From Nectonema munidae (taxonomy: Eukaryota > Nematomorpha > Nectonematoida > Nectonematidae), in the NCBI GenBank assembly GCA_030549495.1, contig JAUIRK010000952.1:434001-498000 (forward strand): DNA of 64,000 nt. The letters run 5' to 3'. This document shows positions 31,525-43,677 of the stretch, one piece after another; positions within the stretch are counted from its first letter, which is position 1; each line of letters begins with the position of its first letter. The notes under the pieces are model-generated. The model was not told the origin of the DNA. It ran no database searches and saw only the letters and a program-made list of their open reading frames with translations. The translations under genes and the position numbers were made by a program.

Positions 31525-34500
31525 TTCTTCTTCTTCTTCTTCTTCTTCTTCTTCTTCTTCTTCTTCTTCTTCTTCTTCTTCTTCTTCTTCTTCTTCTTCT
31601 TCTTCTTCTTCTTCTTCTTCTTCTTCTTCTTCTTCTTCTTCTTCTTCTTCTTCTTCTTCTTCTTCTTCTTCTTCTTCTTCTTCTTCTTCTTCTTCTTCTT
31701 CTTCTTCTTCTTCTTCTTCTTCTTCTTCTTCTTCTTCTTCTTCTTCTTCTTCTTCTTCTTCTTCTTCTTCTTCTTCTTCTTCTTCTTCTTCTTCTTCTTC
31801 TTCTTCTTCTTCTTCTTCTTCTTCTTCTTCTTCTTCTTCTTCTTCTTCTTCTTCTTCTTCTTCTTCTTCTTCTTCTTCTTCTTCTTCTTCTTCTTCTTCT
31901 TCTTCTTCTTCTTCTTCTTCTTCTTCTTCTTCTTCTTCTTCTTCTTCTTCTTCTTCTTCTTCTTCTTCTTCTTCTTCTTCTTCTTCTTCTTCTTCTTCTT
32001 CTTCTTCTTCTTCTTCTTCTTCTTCTTCTTCTTCTTCTTCTTCTTCTTCTTCTTCTTCTTCTTCTTCTTCTTCTTCTTCTTCTTCTTCTTCTTCTTCTTC
32101 TTCTTCTTCTTCTTCTTCTTCTTCTTCTTCTTCTTCTTCTTCTTCTTCTTCTTCTTCTTCTTCTTCTTCTTCTTCTTCTTCTTCTTCTTCTTCTTCTTCT
32201 TCTTCTTCTTCTTCTTCTTCTTCTTCTTCTTCTTCTTCTTCTTCTTCTTCTTCTTCTTCTTCTTCTTCTTCTTCTTCTTCTTCTTCTTCTTCTTCTTCTT
32301 CTTCTTCTTCTTCTTCTTCTTCTTCTTCTTCTTCTTCTTCTTCTTCTTCTTCTTCTTCTTCTTCTTCTTCTTCTTCTTCTTCTTCTTCTTCTTCTTCTTC
32401 TTCTTCTTCTTCTTCTTCTTCTTCTTCTTCTTCTTCTTCTTCTTCTTCTTCTTCTTCTTCTTCTTCTTCTTCTTCTTCTTCTTCTTCTTCTTCTTCTTCT
32501 TCTTCTTCTTCTTCTTCTTCTTCTTCTTCTTCTTCTTCTTCTTCTTCTTCTTCTTCTTCTTCTTCTTCTTCTTCTTCTTCTTCTTCTTCTTCTTCTTCTT
32601 CTTCTTCTTCTTCTTCTTCTTCTTCTTCTTCTTCTTCTTCTTCTTCTTCTTCTTCTTCTTCTTCTTCTTCTTCTTCTTCTTCTTCTTCTTCTTCTTCTTC
32701 TTCTTCTTCTTCTTCTTCTTCTTCTTCTTCTTCTTCTTCTTCTTCTTCTTCTTCTTCTTCTTCTTCTTCTTCTTCTTCTTCTTCTTCTTCTTCTTCTTCT
32801 TCTTCTTCTTCTTCTTCTTCTTCTTCTTCTTCTTCTTCTTCTTCTTCTTCTTCTTCTTCTTCTTCTTCTTCTTCTTCTTCTTCTTCTTCTTCTTCTTCTT
32901 CTTCTTCTTCTTCTTCTTCTTCTTCTTCTTCTTCTTCTTCTTCTTCTTCTTCTTCTTCTTCTTCTTCTTCTTCTTCTTCTTCTTCTTCTTCTTCTTCTTC
33001 TTCTTCTTCTTCTTCTTCTTCTTCTTCTTCTTCTTCTTCTTCTTCTTCTTCTTCTTCTTCTTCTTCTTCTTCTTCTTCTTCTTCTTCTTCTTCTTCTTCT
33101 TCTTCTTCTTCTTCTTCTTCTTCTTCTTCTTCTTCTTCTTCTTCTTCTTCTTCTTCTTCTTCTTCTTCTTCTTCTTCTTCTTCTTCTTCTTCTTCTTCTT
33201 CTTCTTCTTCTTCTTCTTCTTCTTCTTCTTCTTCTTCTTCTTCTTCTTCTTCTTCTTCTTCTTCTTCTTCTTCTTCTTCTTCTTCTTCTTCTTCTTCTTC
33301 TTCTTCTTCTTCTTCTTCTTCTTCTTCTTCTTCTTCTTCTTCTTCTTCTTCTTCTTCTTCTTCTTCTTCTTCTTCTTCTTCTTCTTCTTCTTCTTCTTCT
33401 TCTTCTTCTTCTTCTTCTTCTTCTTCTTCTTCTTCTTCTTCTTCTTCTTCTTCTTCTTCTTCTTCTTCTTCTTCTTCTTCTTCTTCTTCTTCTTCTTCTT
33501 CTTCTTCTTCTTCTTCTTCTTCTTCTTCTTCTTCTTCTTCTTCTTCTTCTTCTTCTTCTTCTTCTTCTTCTTCTTCTTCTTCTTCTTCTTCTTCTTCTTC
33601 TTCTTCTTCTTCTTCTTCTTCTTCTTCTTCTTCTTCTTCTTCTTCTTCTTCTTCTTCTTCTTCTTCTTCTTCTTCTTCTTCTTCTTCTTCTTCTTCTTCT
33701 TCTTCTTCTTCTTCTTCTTCTTCTTCTTCTTCTTCTTCTTCTTCTTCTTCTTCTTCTTCTTCTTCTTCTTCTTCTTCTTCTTCTTCTTCTTCTTCTTCTT
33801 CTTCTTCTTCTTCTTCTTCTTCTTCTTCTTCTTCTTCTTCTTCTTCTTCTTCTTCTTCTTCTTCTTCTTCTTCTTCTTCTTCTTCTTCTTCTTCTTCTTC
33901 TTCTTCTTCTTCTTCTTCTTCTTCTTCTTCTTCTTCTTCTTCTTCTTCTTCTTCTTCTTCTTCTTCTTCTTCTTCTTCTTCTTCTTCTTCTTCTTCTTCT
34001 TCTTCTTCTTCTTCTTCTTCTTCTTCTTCTTCTTCTTCTTCTTCTTCTTCTTCTTCTTCTTCTTCTTCTTCTTCTTCTTCTTCTTCTTCTTCTTCTTCTT
34101 CTTCTTCTTCTTCTTCTTCTTCTTCTTCTTCTTCTTCTTCTTCTTCTTCTTCTTCTTCTTCTTCTTCTTCTTCTTCTTCTTCTTCTTCTTCTTCTTCTTC
34201 TTCTTCTTCTTCTTCTTCTTCTTCTTCTTCTTCTTCTTCTTCTTCTTCTTCTTCTTCTTCTTCTTCTTCTTCTTCTTCTTCTTCTTCTTCTTCTTCTTCT
34301 TCTTCTTCTTCTTCTTCTTCTTCTTCTTCTTCTTCTTCTTCTTCTTCTTCTTCTTCTTCTTCTTCTTCTTCTTCTTCTTCTTCTTCTTCTTCTTCTTCTT
34401 CTTCTTCTTCTTCTTCTTCTTCTTCTTCTTCTTCTTCTTCTTCTTCTTCTTCTTCTTCTTCTTCTTCTTCTTCTTCTTCTTCTTCTTCTTCTTCTTCTTC

Positions 34501-36229
34501 TTCTTCTTCTTCTTCTTCTTCTTCTTCTTCTTCTTCTTCTTCTTCTTCTTCTTCTTCTTCTTCTTCTTCTTCTTCTTCTTCTTCTTCTTCTTCTTCTTCT
34601 TCTTCTTCTTCTTCTTCTTCTTCTTCTTCTTCTTCTTCTTCTTCTTCTTCTTCTTCTTCTTCTTCTTCTTCTTCTTCTTCTTCTTCTTCTTCTTCTTCTT
34701 CTTCTTCTTCTTCTTCTTCTTCTTCTTCTTCTTCTTCTTCTTCTTCTTCTTCTTCTTCTTCTTCTTCTTCTTCTTCTTCTTCTTCTTCTTCTTCTTCTTC
34801 TTCTTCTTCTTCTTCTTCTTCTTCTTCTTCTTCTTCTTCTTCTTCTTCTTCTTCTTCTTCTTCTTCTTCTTCTTCTTCTTCTTCTTCTTCTTCTTCTTCT
34901 TCTTCTTCTTCTTCTTCTTCTTCTTCTTCTTCTTCTTCTTCTTCTTCTTCTTCTTCTTCTTCTTCTTCTTCTTCTTCTTCTTCTTCTTCTTCTTCTTCTT
35001 CTTCTTCTTCTTCTTCTTCTTCTTCTTCTTCTTCTTCTTCTTCTTCTTCTTCTTCTTCTTCTTCTTCTTCTTCTTCTTCTTCTTCTTCTTCTTCTTCTTC
35101 TTCTTCTTCTTCTTCTTCTTCTTCTTCTTCTTCTTCTTCTTCTTCTTCTTCTTCTTCTTCTTCTTCTTCTTCTTCTTCTTCTTCTTCTTCTTCTTCTTCT
35201 TCTTCTTCTTCTTCTTCTTCTTCTTCTTCTTCTTCTTCTTCTTCTTCTTCTTCTTCTTCTTCTTCTTCTTCTTCTTCTTCTTCTTCTTCTTCTTCTTCTT
35301 CTTCTTCTTCTTCTTCTTCTTCTTCTTCTTCTTCTTCTTCTTCTTCTTCTTCTTCTTCTTCTTCTTCTTCTTCTTCTTCTTCTTCTTCTTCTTCTTCTTC
35401 TTCTTCTTCTTCTTCTTCTTCTTCTTCTTCTTCTTCTTCTTCTTCTTCTTCTTCTTCTTCTTCTTCTTCTTCTTCTTCTTCTTCTTCTTCTTCTTCTTCT
35501 TCTTCTTCTTCTTCTTCTTCTTCTTCTTCTTCTTCTTCTTCTTCTTCTTCTTCTTCTTCTTCTTCTTCTTCTTCTTCTTCTTCTTCTTCTTCTTCTTCTT
35601 CTTCTTCTTCTTCTTCTTCTTCTTCTTCTTCTTCTTCTTCTTCTTCTTCTTCTTCTTCTTCTTCTTCTTCTTCTTCTTCTTCTTCTTCTTCTTCTTCTTC
35701 TTCTTCTTCTTCTTCTTCTTCTTCTTCTTCTTCTTCTTCTTCTTCTTCTTCTTCTTCTTCTTCTTCTTCTTCTTCTTCTTCTTCTTCTTCTTCTTCTTCT
35801 TCTTCTTCTTCTTCTTCTTCTTCTTCTTCTTCTTCTTCTTCTTCTTCTTCTTCTTCTTCTTCTTCTTCTTCTTCTTCTTCTTCTTCTTCTTCTTCTTCTT
35901 CTTCTTCTTCTTCTTCTTCTTCTTCTTCTTCTTCTTCTTCTTCTTCTTCTTCTTCTTCTTCTTCTTCTTCTTCTTCTTCTTCTTCTTCTTCTTCTTCTTC
36001 TTCTTCTTCTTCTTCTTCTTCTTCTTCTTCTTCTTCTTCTTCTTCTTCTTCTTCTTCTTCTTCTTCTTCTTCTTCTTCTTCTTCTTCTTCTTCTTCTTCT
36101 TCTTCTTCTTCTTCTTCTTCTTCTTCTTCTTCTTCTTCTTCTTCTTCTTCTTCTTCTTCTTCTTCTTCTTCTTCTTCTTCTTCTTCTTCTTCTTCTTCTT
36201 CTTCTTCTTCTTCTTCTTCTTCTTCTTCT
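31525..36229 (+). repeat. Uninterrupted (TTC)n microsatellite, 4705 bp
   Basis: Every line from 31525 to 36229 is the same triplet without a single interruption, about 1568 units (GAA on the other strand). It breaks into GTTTTTCTTAT at 36230. Long GAA/TTC tracts are known to form triplex DNA, as in the expanded FXN intron of Friedreich ataxia. The poly-Leu and poly-Ser frames across it are not genes. The exact length may depend on assembly or consensus calling. Confidence 0.95.
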
Positions 36230-36819
36230 GTTTTTCTTATAAAAAAGGAAGATTGTGACTTTTTGAATTTTATGGATTTTTACTTGAAACTTTCAATGCT
36301 TCTTTTCCTTTCAAACTTTTTTCCACGAAATCTTTGAAAAACTGCTTGCTTTTCTGCCACCCGTATGAAGTATAAAATAATTAGGGAATTCCTCTACAAG
36401 AAATTTAAGGAAATATAATTAATTATCGGATATACTTAAATTTTTATAAACAACAAATTAAAAATGCATATTCTTCTTATTATGCATTAAAAAAATGAGT
36501 ATGGAAAACAATTAATGAAATTTTGGATATTAAGTTTGGGGCTGCTAATTCTTTTCAACCTGAAGAATTTGTTCCACATATATCACAAGTCGAAAGAGCC
36601 ATAGCCCCTTCTTATCTTGGTTTCCGTGAAAAGATCATACCCCTCAATACTTCATCTTTTTTTATTTATTTATGGCTTGATGCTTGAGCATTGATGACAT
36701 ACGTTTAGCAATCTCCTCACTTAAGATATTTAAATCAAGCGGATTCGATAGGATTAATTTGAGAGTAAAACCTTGTTCTCTTCTTTATATTTTGTTTCGA
36801 TATTTGTGAATCTTTTTAT
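36230..36819. other. Right flank of the TTC array
   Basis: No gene recognised. T-rich and AT-rich sequence. Confidence 0.4.
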
Positions 36820-37065
36820 AAAGACGACTCATCTTTAGCTGTGTTCCTTGACTACTCTAGAGTTTTGACTCCCTTAACTACACCCTTCCAATGTATAAAC
36901 TTTAAAGACATGACTTTCTCTCGAAACTTCATTCATGGCTTTTAAGCTAGTTGACAAATCGAAAATATTTCGTATCCTTTAATACCTCAACTTCTTCCGT
37001 TCAGTCTACTTCTCAGAGATTTCCTCAAGGATTGATTCTTGGTCTCCAACTGAGCTAAAATGAAT
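36820..37065 (+). pseudogene. Non-LTR reverse transcriptase fragment
   Basis: In broken plus-strand frames I read LAVFLDYSRVLTPL, equivalent to the AVFLDLSKAFDTV motif. About 150 nt later comes RFPQGLILGL, equivalent to GVPQGSILGP. Order and spacing fit RT motifs A and B. Stops in between and the missing FADD region show it is a relic. Confidence 0.6.
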
Positions 37066-37881
37066 AATTTACTTCTCAATTACAGGTAGTGTAAATACAT
37101 GGTTTTCCTAGGAAACTTATCTATACTCTCAGTTGCCTTTGTGGATTCATGATTTCTCATTAAGTAGAGAGAGTCGCAACATAATAATTTCCTGAGTGCA
37201 ATAATCATTGAACATTTTTCTTCACATCGACCCCCACCCCACATAGAAATGTTTCATAAAGACATTGATCAATGTCCAACAAAAGGAGAAAAAAATACAA
37301 ACCAAAAATTTTTCATATATCCTATCTATACTATACAATGTCCTAAGCTATGTTTTAAAAGAAAATGGAGATTTATTACTACTATAAAGTAAAAAAAAAG
37401 CATAGAACAATTTGGTAAGTTTTTCTATCTTATCGACCCCTAAAGATCTGTTATGCACCCCCAGGGGTCGATATCGACCACTTTGCCGAAACTTGGTTTT
37501 AAACTGAGAGAGTATTTTCCATAAAAGTTTTTTCATCTTCTTTTTCTCTATCGGTTATGATATTTATACGCATAACCACATAGTGGGTAGAACTGTGGGG
37601 AGGCAATTTTATGGATGCTACATTTATAAAAATTAATAATTCACACAAAGTTATGGACAAAAATTATTTATTAATTTTTTTTTAGCATTTGTGTGTTTAA
37701 TAAAGGAGATGATGTTAATTGTAAGGAGGCATACACTAAAGTTAGTTAGAATTTGTGTGCTTTGAAGAGTTGATATTAAATATAAGAAGTAAATTTGAAC
37801 TAATTAAAATGTTATAATACCTTTATGTTGTTTAAAACATGCTATTTTTGAACAATACTGTTTTTTTTTGAAAGATTAAAC
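37066..37881. other. AT-rich stretch, nothing recognised
   Basis: No supported gene. A small palindromic GGGGTCGAT patch lies near 37435-37485. Confidence 0.4.
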
Positions 37882-38030
37882 TAAAGGTAGAGGTAACCTC
37901 GGGTGTTTTCATCGAGAAGGCACAATTGCGCCGCTTGTATCGAACTATGAGGAAAGCAGGCTTGATGCGGGATCGAACCCAAGACCTTGAGTTATCGAAT
38001 CCAGCATCTAACCAACCATACTCACGCCCC
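37882..38030 (-). mobile_element. tRNA-derived SINE, family A
   Basis: On the minus strand: head GGGGCGTGAGTATGGTTGG, B-box GGGTTCGATCCC, then a tail containing GCGCAATTGTGCCTTCTCGA. It is the clearest copy of family A and aligns end to end with 2529-2668. Confidence 0.75.
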
Positions 38031-38184
38031 AATTTTTAAATTTTAGATTAAACTAGTTTAACGCAAAACTGCTTCACTCAATGTACAAAGTAGACGAAAC
38101 ATTTATTTTCTTTTAAAAGTATTCTCAAATAGTTGTATTCCCTAGGTACATTTCATCCGACGCAGAAAAAGAATTTAGATATGA

Positions 38185-39330
38185 TAAGATAAGACTTTAT
38201 TCATGTTTGAAAAAATGAAGTGAACTAAACTTTCGTTTATGTGTTCACATGGGAAAAAAATCCCTCATCCGTTCAGCGGAGAAGTATAAATGAGTTGAAA
38301 TAAGAAGCATGAAAGGATGATAGACTCAAAAAAACCCATAATAAACAAAATGAAAAATAAAATAAAAACAGAATAATTTCAAGTTAGATACACACAGTCA
38401 TAAAACATCATTTGATAGTTTAATTCCATTCTTCAAGCAAAGGAAGCATATCTGGATGTAGAAGAGTTGATGAGTGGATATATGAAGAAAAAAAAAAGCG
38501 GCGAGATTCTAAAAAAAAAATACAAAGAAGAGGAAACAAAAGAAAATCCAAAAATATTTTAAAAAAAAATGTTTCAAATGAAATCAGCATAAGGAAAAGA
38601 ACTAACGAAACATATGTAGTTTATATTTTTTTTTGAAGCTTTTAATATTTCTTAAATACCTAATATGTAAAGGAATGGAGTTCCATACGGCAATAGATTT
38701 TTTAAAAAAATGTTTGTTAAAAGAAGTATATTTATAACGTCTATTACGTAAATTATTCTTTGAGCGTAAATTATATTGATAAAAATGATTATTTTTTATA
38801 TAATAAATATTGAAAATATTTTTACTATTAATTACTTTATAAACAAAAATACCTAATTGAAACTTACTAATTTCTCCTAGAGTAAGTATGTTATGATTAA
38901 ACACAACACTATTATGGTTTTTATAATCAATAAATTTAAAGGCACGTCTTTGTTTATTTTGTAAAATGTTAAATTTTGAAATACTACATAAACACCAAAT
39001 AAAGTTACAATATAAAATTTTAGAATGAAATAGAGAATAATACAAAATAATCCTAGTTTGAAGGTTCAAAAAATAACGAATTTTAAACATAAGACCTAAA
39101 GCGATAGATACATTCTTAATTACATTGTCATACTGTAAGTTGAAATTCAATTTGGAATCAAGAAATACACCTAAATATTTATAACATGAAGATTGAGTTA
39201 ATAAGTTACCACAGATCTGTAGTGGAAGAAACACTGATTTTTTTTTCCTCGTAAAAACTATATGTTCACTTTTATGAAAATTAATGCGTAAACTATTATT
39301 ACAATATGAACAAAGACTTTTAAATGTTTA
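38185..39330 (-). pseudogene. Non-LTR retrotransposon, C-terminal RT and 3' UTR
   Basis: A minus-strand frame of 210 codons (39234-38602) reads YKYLGVFLDSKLNF, then an ILYCNFIWCL segment and ILQNKQRRAFKFID. It ends in FFKKSIAVWNSIPLHIRYL. These are the conserved C-terminal features of LINE reverse transcriptases, downstream of the FADD site. Upstream, across a frameshift at 39240, SLRINFHKSEHIVFTRKK continues the same protein. A 3' UTR of about 400 bp ends AATAAAGTCTTATCTTATCA on the minus strand. It is a different family from the 40300-41560 and 59400 copies. Confidence 0.85.
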
Positions 39331-39605
39331 GAAAAGAAGTTTATACGCATACACTTCAATTCGTTTCCATGAAAGAATTGATACTTTTTGATTATGTCTT
39401 GCTAATATGATCAGTTCAACTTTTCTAATATAAAATAAAAAATCAATACTTTTTTATTAAAAATCGAAGTATCACTATAAAGTTATATTCATTAGATTCA
39501 ACAATTTAATCGAAATTTACTTTCTAAAAACTAAAAAAAAATCTGTAAGAGCTGTAGAAAAAATAACTTCACTCTAATTGAAAATGGAAAAAAGTTTGAA
39601 AAATT

Positions 39606-39660
39606 CTAAAGGCAGGGATCGAATCTAAGAATTTGAGTTAAGCGAATCCACTCACGCCTA
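39606..39660 (-). mobile_element. SINE family A fragment
   Basis: Short minus-strand piece: AGGCGTGAGTGG, ACTCAAATTCTTAG and a B-box-like GATTCGATCCC. Only the tRNA-like head is kept. Confidence 0.45.
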
Positions 39661-39839
39661 ACAAAGGATAAATTATAAAAAAAGTTATTTAAAAAATATT
39701 TACTTTATTTCACTTGAATTATTATTTTCAGGTATCAATATGTATTTTTTTGCACATCCTCAAAAATCTATTTTTTTTCTTCAAAAATGTCATGTTTCAA
39801 ACAACATTGAGAGGCATTGCATTTTTCTATAACATATTT

Positions 39840-41560
39840 ATTTAAGTAAAATAGATGTCAATGCCTGTAAAATTTTCCTCTTCAGGGGCGGATCTAGAAA
39901 TTGGCATTAGGGCAGGGGGCGGATTTTACTAAACTAGAACTCAAATTCCAAGCATATAATAAACTTTATCAAAATTTTTAAAACAAAAAGAAGAATGAGA
40001 GCATTAAACGATCCTCATTCATTGAACTGCGAAGTGAATTGATGTGGTAAAACTTGATGTGTAAATTTACAAAAAAAAATTGGATAATATAAAATTAATA
40101 AGTGTCACACTTACTACGATTGAAGCATAAAAAACTTTTTAGGACTCTTTAGACTTTAGAGAAAGATTGAATCTAAAAAATGAGTTGCAGAAATCATCAT
40201 AATATTTGAGTTCTACGAAAAGAATTGGATCAAGAAAAATTTTTTAAAATTGGCAATGCAATTTTAGGGGGTGGGGCGTTAAATCCGCCGGTGCGCTTGA
40301 TACTGTTAAATAATAAAATATAATTCGAGAGATTCTTGCAGAAAACTCAGGCAAAACATCTTCTCTTATTATCATATTAATAATCTTTATAATGTTGAAA
40401 ATGGTGATCATTTCATTTCTTTTTTGATTCTGTAGTGAAGGTAAGTTTAAAATTTTCATTCTTTCATAGTATGAAATGTTTCTCATACTTTTAGTAAAGT
40501 TTTTTTTAACATCTTCCTAACATTACAAGCAAAATAACTGCCATTAATCACGTTTGCGTGATCGACTAAGTACTTGAAAAGGTATAGATAGCAACTCCAT
40601 TACTTGATATTATGAAGGTGTTTTTCAACATATGTGTCGTAGAATATACTTTTTTCACAACAGTCGAAACATGTAGATTAAAATTAATCTTTGAGTCAAT
40701 TATTATCAATCCTATAGGTCATCATTCTGTTTTTGAAGTTTAGACAGAGCCACACCTCACCTAAAAAGAACGCATCGCTATTACGTTTTCCAATTTGAAG
40801 AAACTTGCTAAAACTTGCTTAAATCAAAACTCAGATTCCACTCAAAACACCATTCATACAAGCAATATAAATCATTCTGTAACGATACATTTGAGCTTTT
40901 ATCGGAAAAATAAGTTGATGTCATTCGCAAAAAATTTTACGTAAGAAGTTATGTCACATGAAACGTTATTGATAAAAAATTGTGAAAAACAATGGTCCTA
41001 ATACGGAACCTTGTGGTATTCCACTAACAGTTTCAGCACTACTTGATCCAACAATTCCAAAAGATTCCAGCTTTAGAATAGGTCTTTTATGAAGAATCCT
41101 ACCAAAGGCTTTTTGGAAGTCTAAGTTTAGTACATTAGTTGTTCTACTTTCATTCATTGCAAAAGTTACTTCATTGGAAAATTCGATAAGGTTGGATACA
41201 GTTGACTTTTTGGAAGGAAGTCATGTTGATGGGGTGATATGAGTTTATTATTTTAATATGATGAAGAATTTTATCTTTAATAATGGATTCAAAAATTTTG
41301 AACACCACAGAATTCACAGAGATAGCTCTTCTATAGTTGGATAATTGTTTCTTGTATCCTTTTTTAAAAACCGGAGTTATGCAACTTAATTTGCAATCAT
41401 CAAGAAGTTTTCATTCTTTCAAAGATTTAACAAGATTATCAAAGGATCTTTGATAACATTGGCCAATTTTTTGAGAAATAATGGAGAGATGTCATTTAGA
41501 TGTATCTAATAACTTCGCAAGCTTCTCCAACACCTCATTCTTTGTAATAGCCTAGTCAGG
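39840..41560 (-). pseudogene. CR1-like LINE, split by an insertion
   Basis: On the minus strand the RT runs from about 41560: ITPVFKKGYKKQLSNYRRAI, VFKIFESIIKDKI, then HQHDFLPKKSTVSNLIEF and LDFQKAF. It continues with SGIPQGSVLGPLF (about 41000) and the tail YYERMKILNLPSLQNQKRNE (about 40480-40430). Coding breaks off at about 40300. The last 45 bp of the LINE reappear at 39840-39882. There they match the 3' end of the copy at 59400-59535, including the TAAATAAATATGTTA tail. The gap is filled by a foreign element. Stops and small shifts show the copy is dead. The FADD motif was not readable. Confidence 0.8.
39883..40300. mobile_element. Small DNA element inserted in a LINE
   Basis: Left edge CAGGGGCGGATCTAG. 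The right edge, read inverted, contains CACCGGCGGATTTA, similar over GGCGGAT-TA. GC-rich patches next to both ends resemble hAT MITE ends. Its boundaries are set mainly by where LINE homology stops and resumes. The right edge is uncertain (40293-40305) and no TSD is visible. Confidence 0.5.
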
Positions 41561-42366
41561 TACAATGAGACAAATTTTAGTAATAAAACGAATTGGTTTG
41601 CCATTAAAAAGTTGTTTTGCCAAGGCAAGGAGCCATGGTCTCGTCTTTGCCATGGTACTCACTCGATGGAGCAAATTTCATACAACTATAAGTTAATATT
41701 TTGATAAAAAGGGCAAACTTTGGCAAAAATTAAAAAAAAAATGCAAGCATTTCCAAAGGACGATCATAATTAGATCAAGATTTTATCCTGTTCAACCTTC
41801 TTTACTGACTTTCCTCACGTGTGTTTCAGCTTGCGTCTCCTCATCTTCATATTGTTCAGTAAAATGTTTAAAGCCTTCTAGTTTCATTAATTAAAAAGAA
41901 AATTGTTCAAATATCGAAAGAGATTTGACAAAGAAGAGAAGATTGGAAATACGTAGAAAAACTTTGATGGTGCTACACTGCTACAGCCAAGAAAAACTGT
42001 TCCTTAAATCTCTCCACCAAGAGAATGTTTGCGCGCATAACTTTCCAGGTTGAAAAGTGATTGACTAAACCCTATATGAAGTTTTTATCTAATTTTTGTG
42101 TCGCTTTGTTAAATACGCATATTTAGCATTTCTCTCGTCATTTGCCAACCTTAAAATTATGAACATTGGTGCACTTGGAAATGGAGATAAATCAAAATAT
42201 ATTTGAACTGACATAAATAATAGTAGAATGTATAAACCATGAAATTTACCTGAGATGACTTTCATCTTCGTCATTTTAAGACGAAAAAAATTGAAGAATG
42301 ATAATAGCCAGAAAAAAATTTATTTTTGGAATAAATCGAGCATAAAAATAAAGAAGGCAAGTATCA
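41561..42366. other. Stretch without recognised gene
   Basis: The left end may hold more of the LINE 5' part. A minus-strand frame at 42089-42274 lies downstream of the ubiquitin-like fragment, but I see no domain in it. Confidence 0.35.
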
Positions 42367-42629
42367 TTAAACGTTTGCATTGTGTCTTTTCATTTGCGTT
42401 GAAGTGTGAAGGGACAATACAGGAAGCACTAGTATTTTTGATTCATTTTTAACTTTATAGTCTTTAAGGGTATATTCATTATGAAGTTGTTTATTTTTAA
42501 AAAACAAGCCACCTTCCTTTTTTTTATTAAAAAGCTGAGCTTCAATTTTGTTCCACACATTTTCAATTGTCTCATTCTGCTCAACATTCAAAACAAGCCA
42601 GCCGTAATCTACATAAATCTTTATCTTAT
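42367..42629 (-). pseudogene. Ubiquitin-like domain, exon or fragment
   Basis: The minus frame reads KIKIYVDYGWLVLNVEQ, ETIENVWNKIEAQ, GLFFKNKQLHNEYTLKDY and NESKILVLP. This aligns along nearly the whole ubiquitin fold; ETIENV, KQL and the TL-DY pair are the clearest matches. It has no C-terminal RGG, so it is a ubiquitin-like domain of a larger protein and not a conjugated ubiquitin. There is no ATG at the start. CTTCTTTTTAG just before the domain (42630-42640) looks like a splice acceptor, so it may be an internal exon. I cannot find the other exons, and a decayed fragment is equally possible. Confidence 0.5.
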
Positions 42630-42982
42630 CTAAAAAGAAGTTGAGACTGACTATAGTAATATAATTTTATACTTTAAAAAAATGATTTGAGTTTTTTTAA
42701 TTTTGAATTTGCATAAAGTTTCTTTTGAATTAAAAAAAAATCAATTAGCAGTAATTCAAAAAAAAAATAAATAACTGTTATAACAATTGTCGATTTTAAT
42801 GTGCTTTACGCGCTAAACTTAAGAAGGAAACCGACTCAAGTCTAAGCGTTGACCGACTCTCTAGCTAATAATAATTGTTTACAACATCTCCTAAAACTTT
42901 GAAAAGTCTTTCACTTCATTTGGCTTAGGCGTTTTGCCTCATAGCCTTTGCCATATGGTACCCAGGAAATGTTTTTTTTATG

Positions 42983-43300
<318 letters not shown>

Positions 43301-43459
43301 ATCAAAAAGGTGCTTGGTCAAAACGGTCCAAAACAAAAAAGGCCAAAAACCAAAACCGTTCCAAGCCAACAAAATAACAACTAAGTTTTTAGTTTATTAT
43401 CTATATTAAAATACACGGTTTTTCAGACTCTTCATCATTTTTTCTTTATAGTTTTTATA

Positions 43460-43594
43460 AAAGACTCTAGTGGCTTATAATCAGACGATATCTAATGTAA
43501 AGCAGAAGATTTGTATTAAAAAGCATTGATAAAAGCAGACGATTCATATTTTTGTAAAGTCGACATATGTCGACTGTAGCCGATTATCGGTTAA
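43460..43594 (+). mobile_element. piggyBac-type MITE, decayed copy
   Basis: The internal run from CAGACGATATCTAATGTAAA through TAAAGTCGA aligns with 11148-11233. The right TTAA is at 43591-43594. The left end is mutated beyond a clear TTAACCC. Confidence 0.6.
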
Positions 43595-43677
43595 AATAAT
43601 ATTATCCAAGAGTTTTTTTTGGCGAATACAGAAATGAAAGGTATAATTATTTAAAAGTTTCACTTTGTGATTAATAC

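Noticed and set aside
31404-36337. Poly-Leu and poly-Ser open frames of about 1600 codons
   Set aside because: They are translations of the TTC microsatellite, with no unique sequence beyond short edges.
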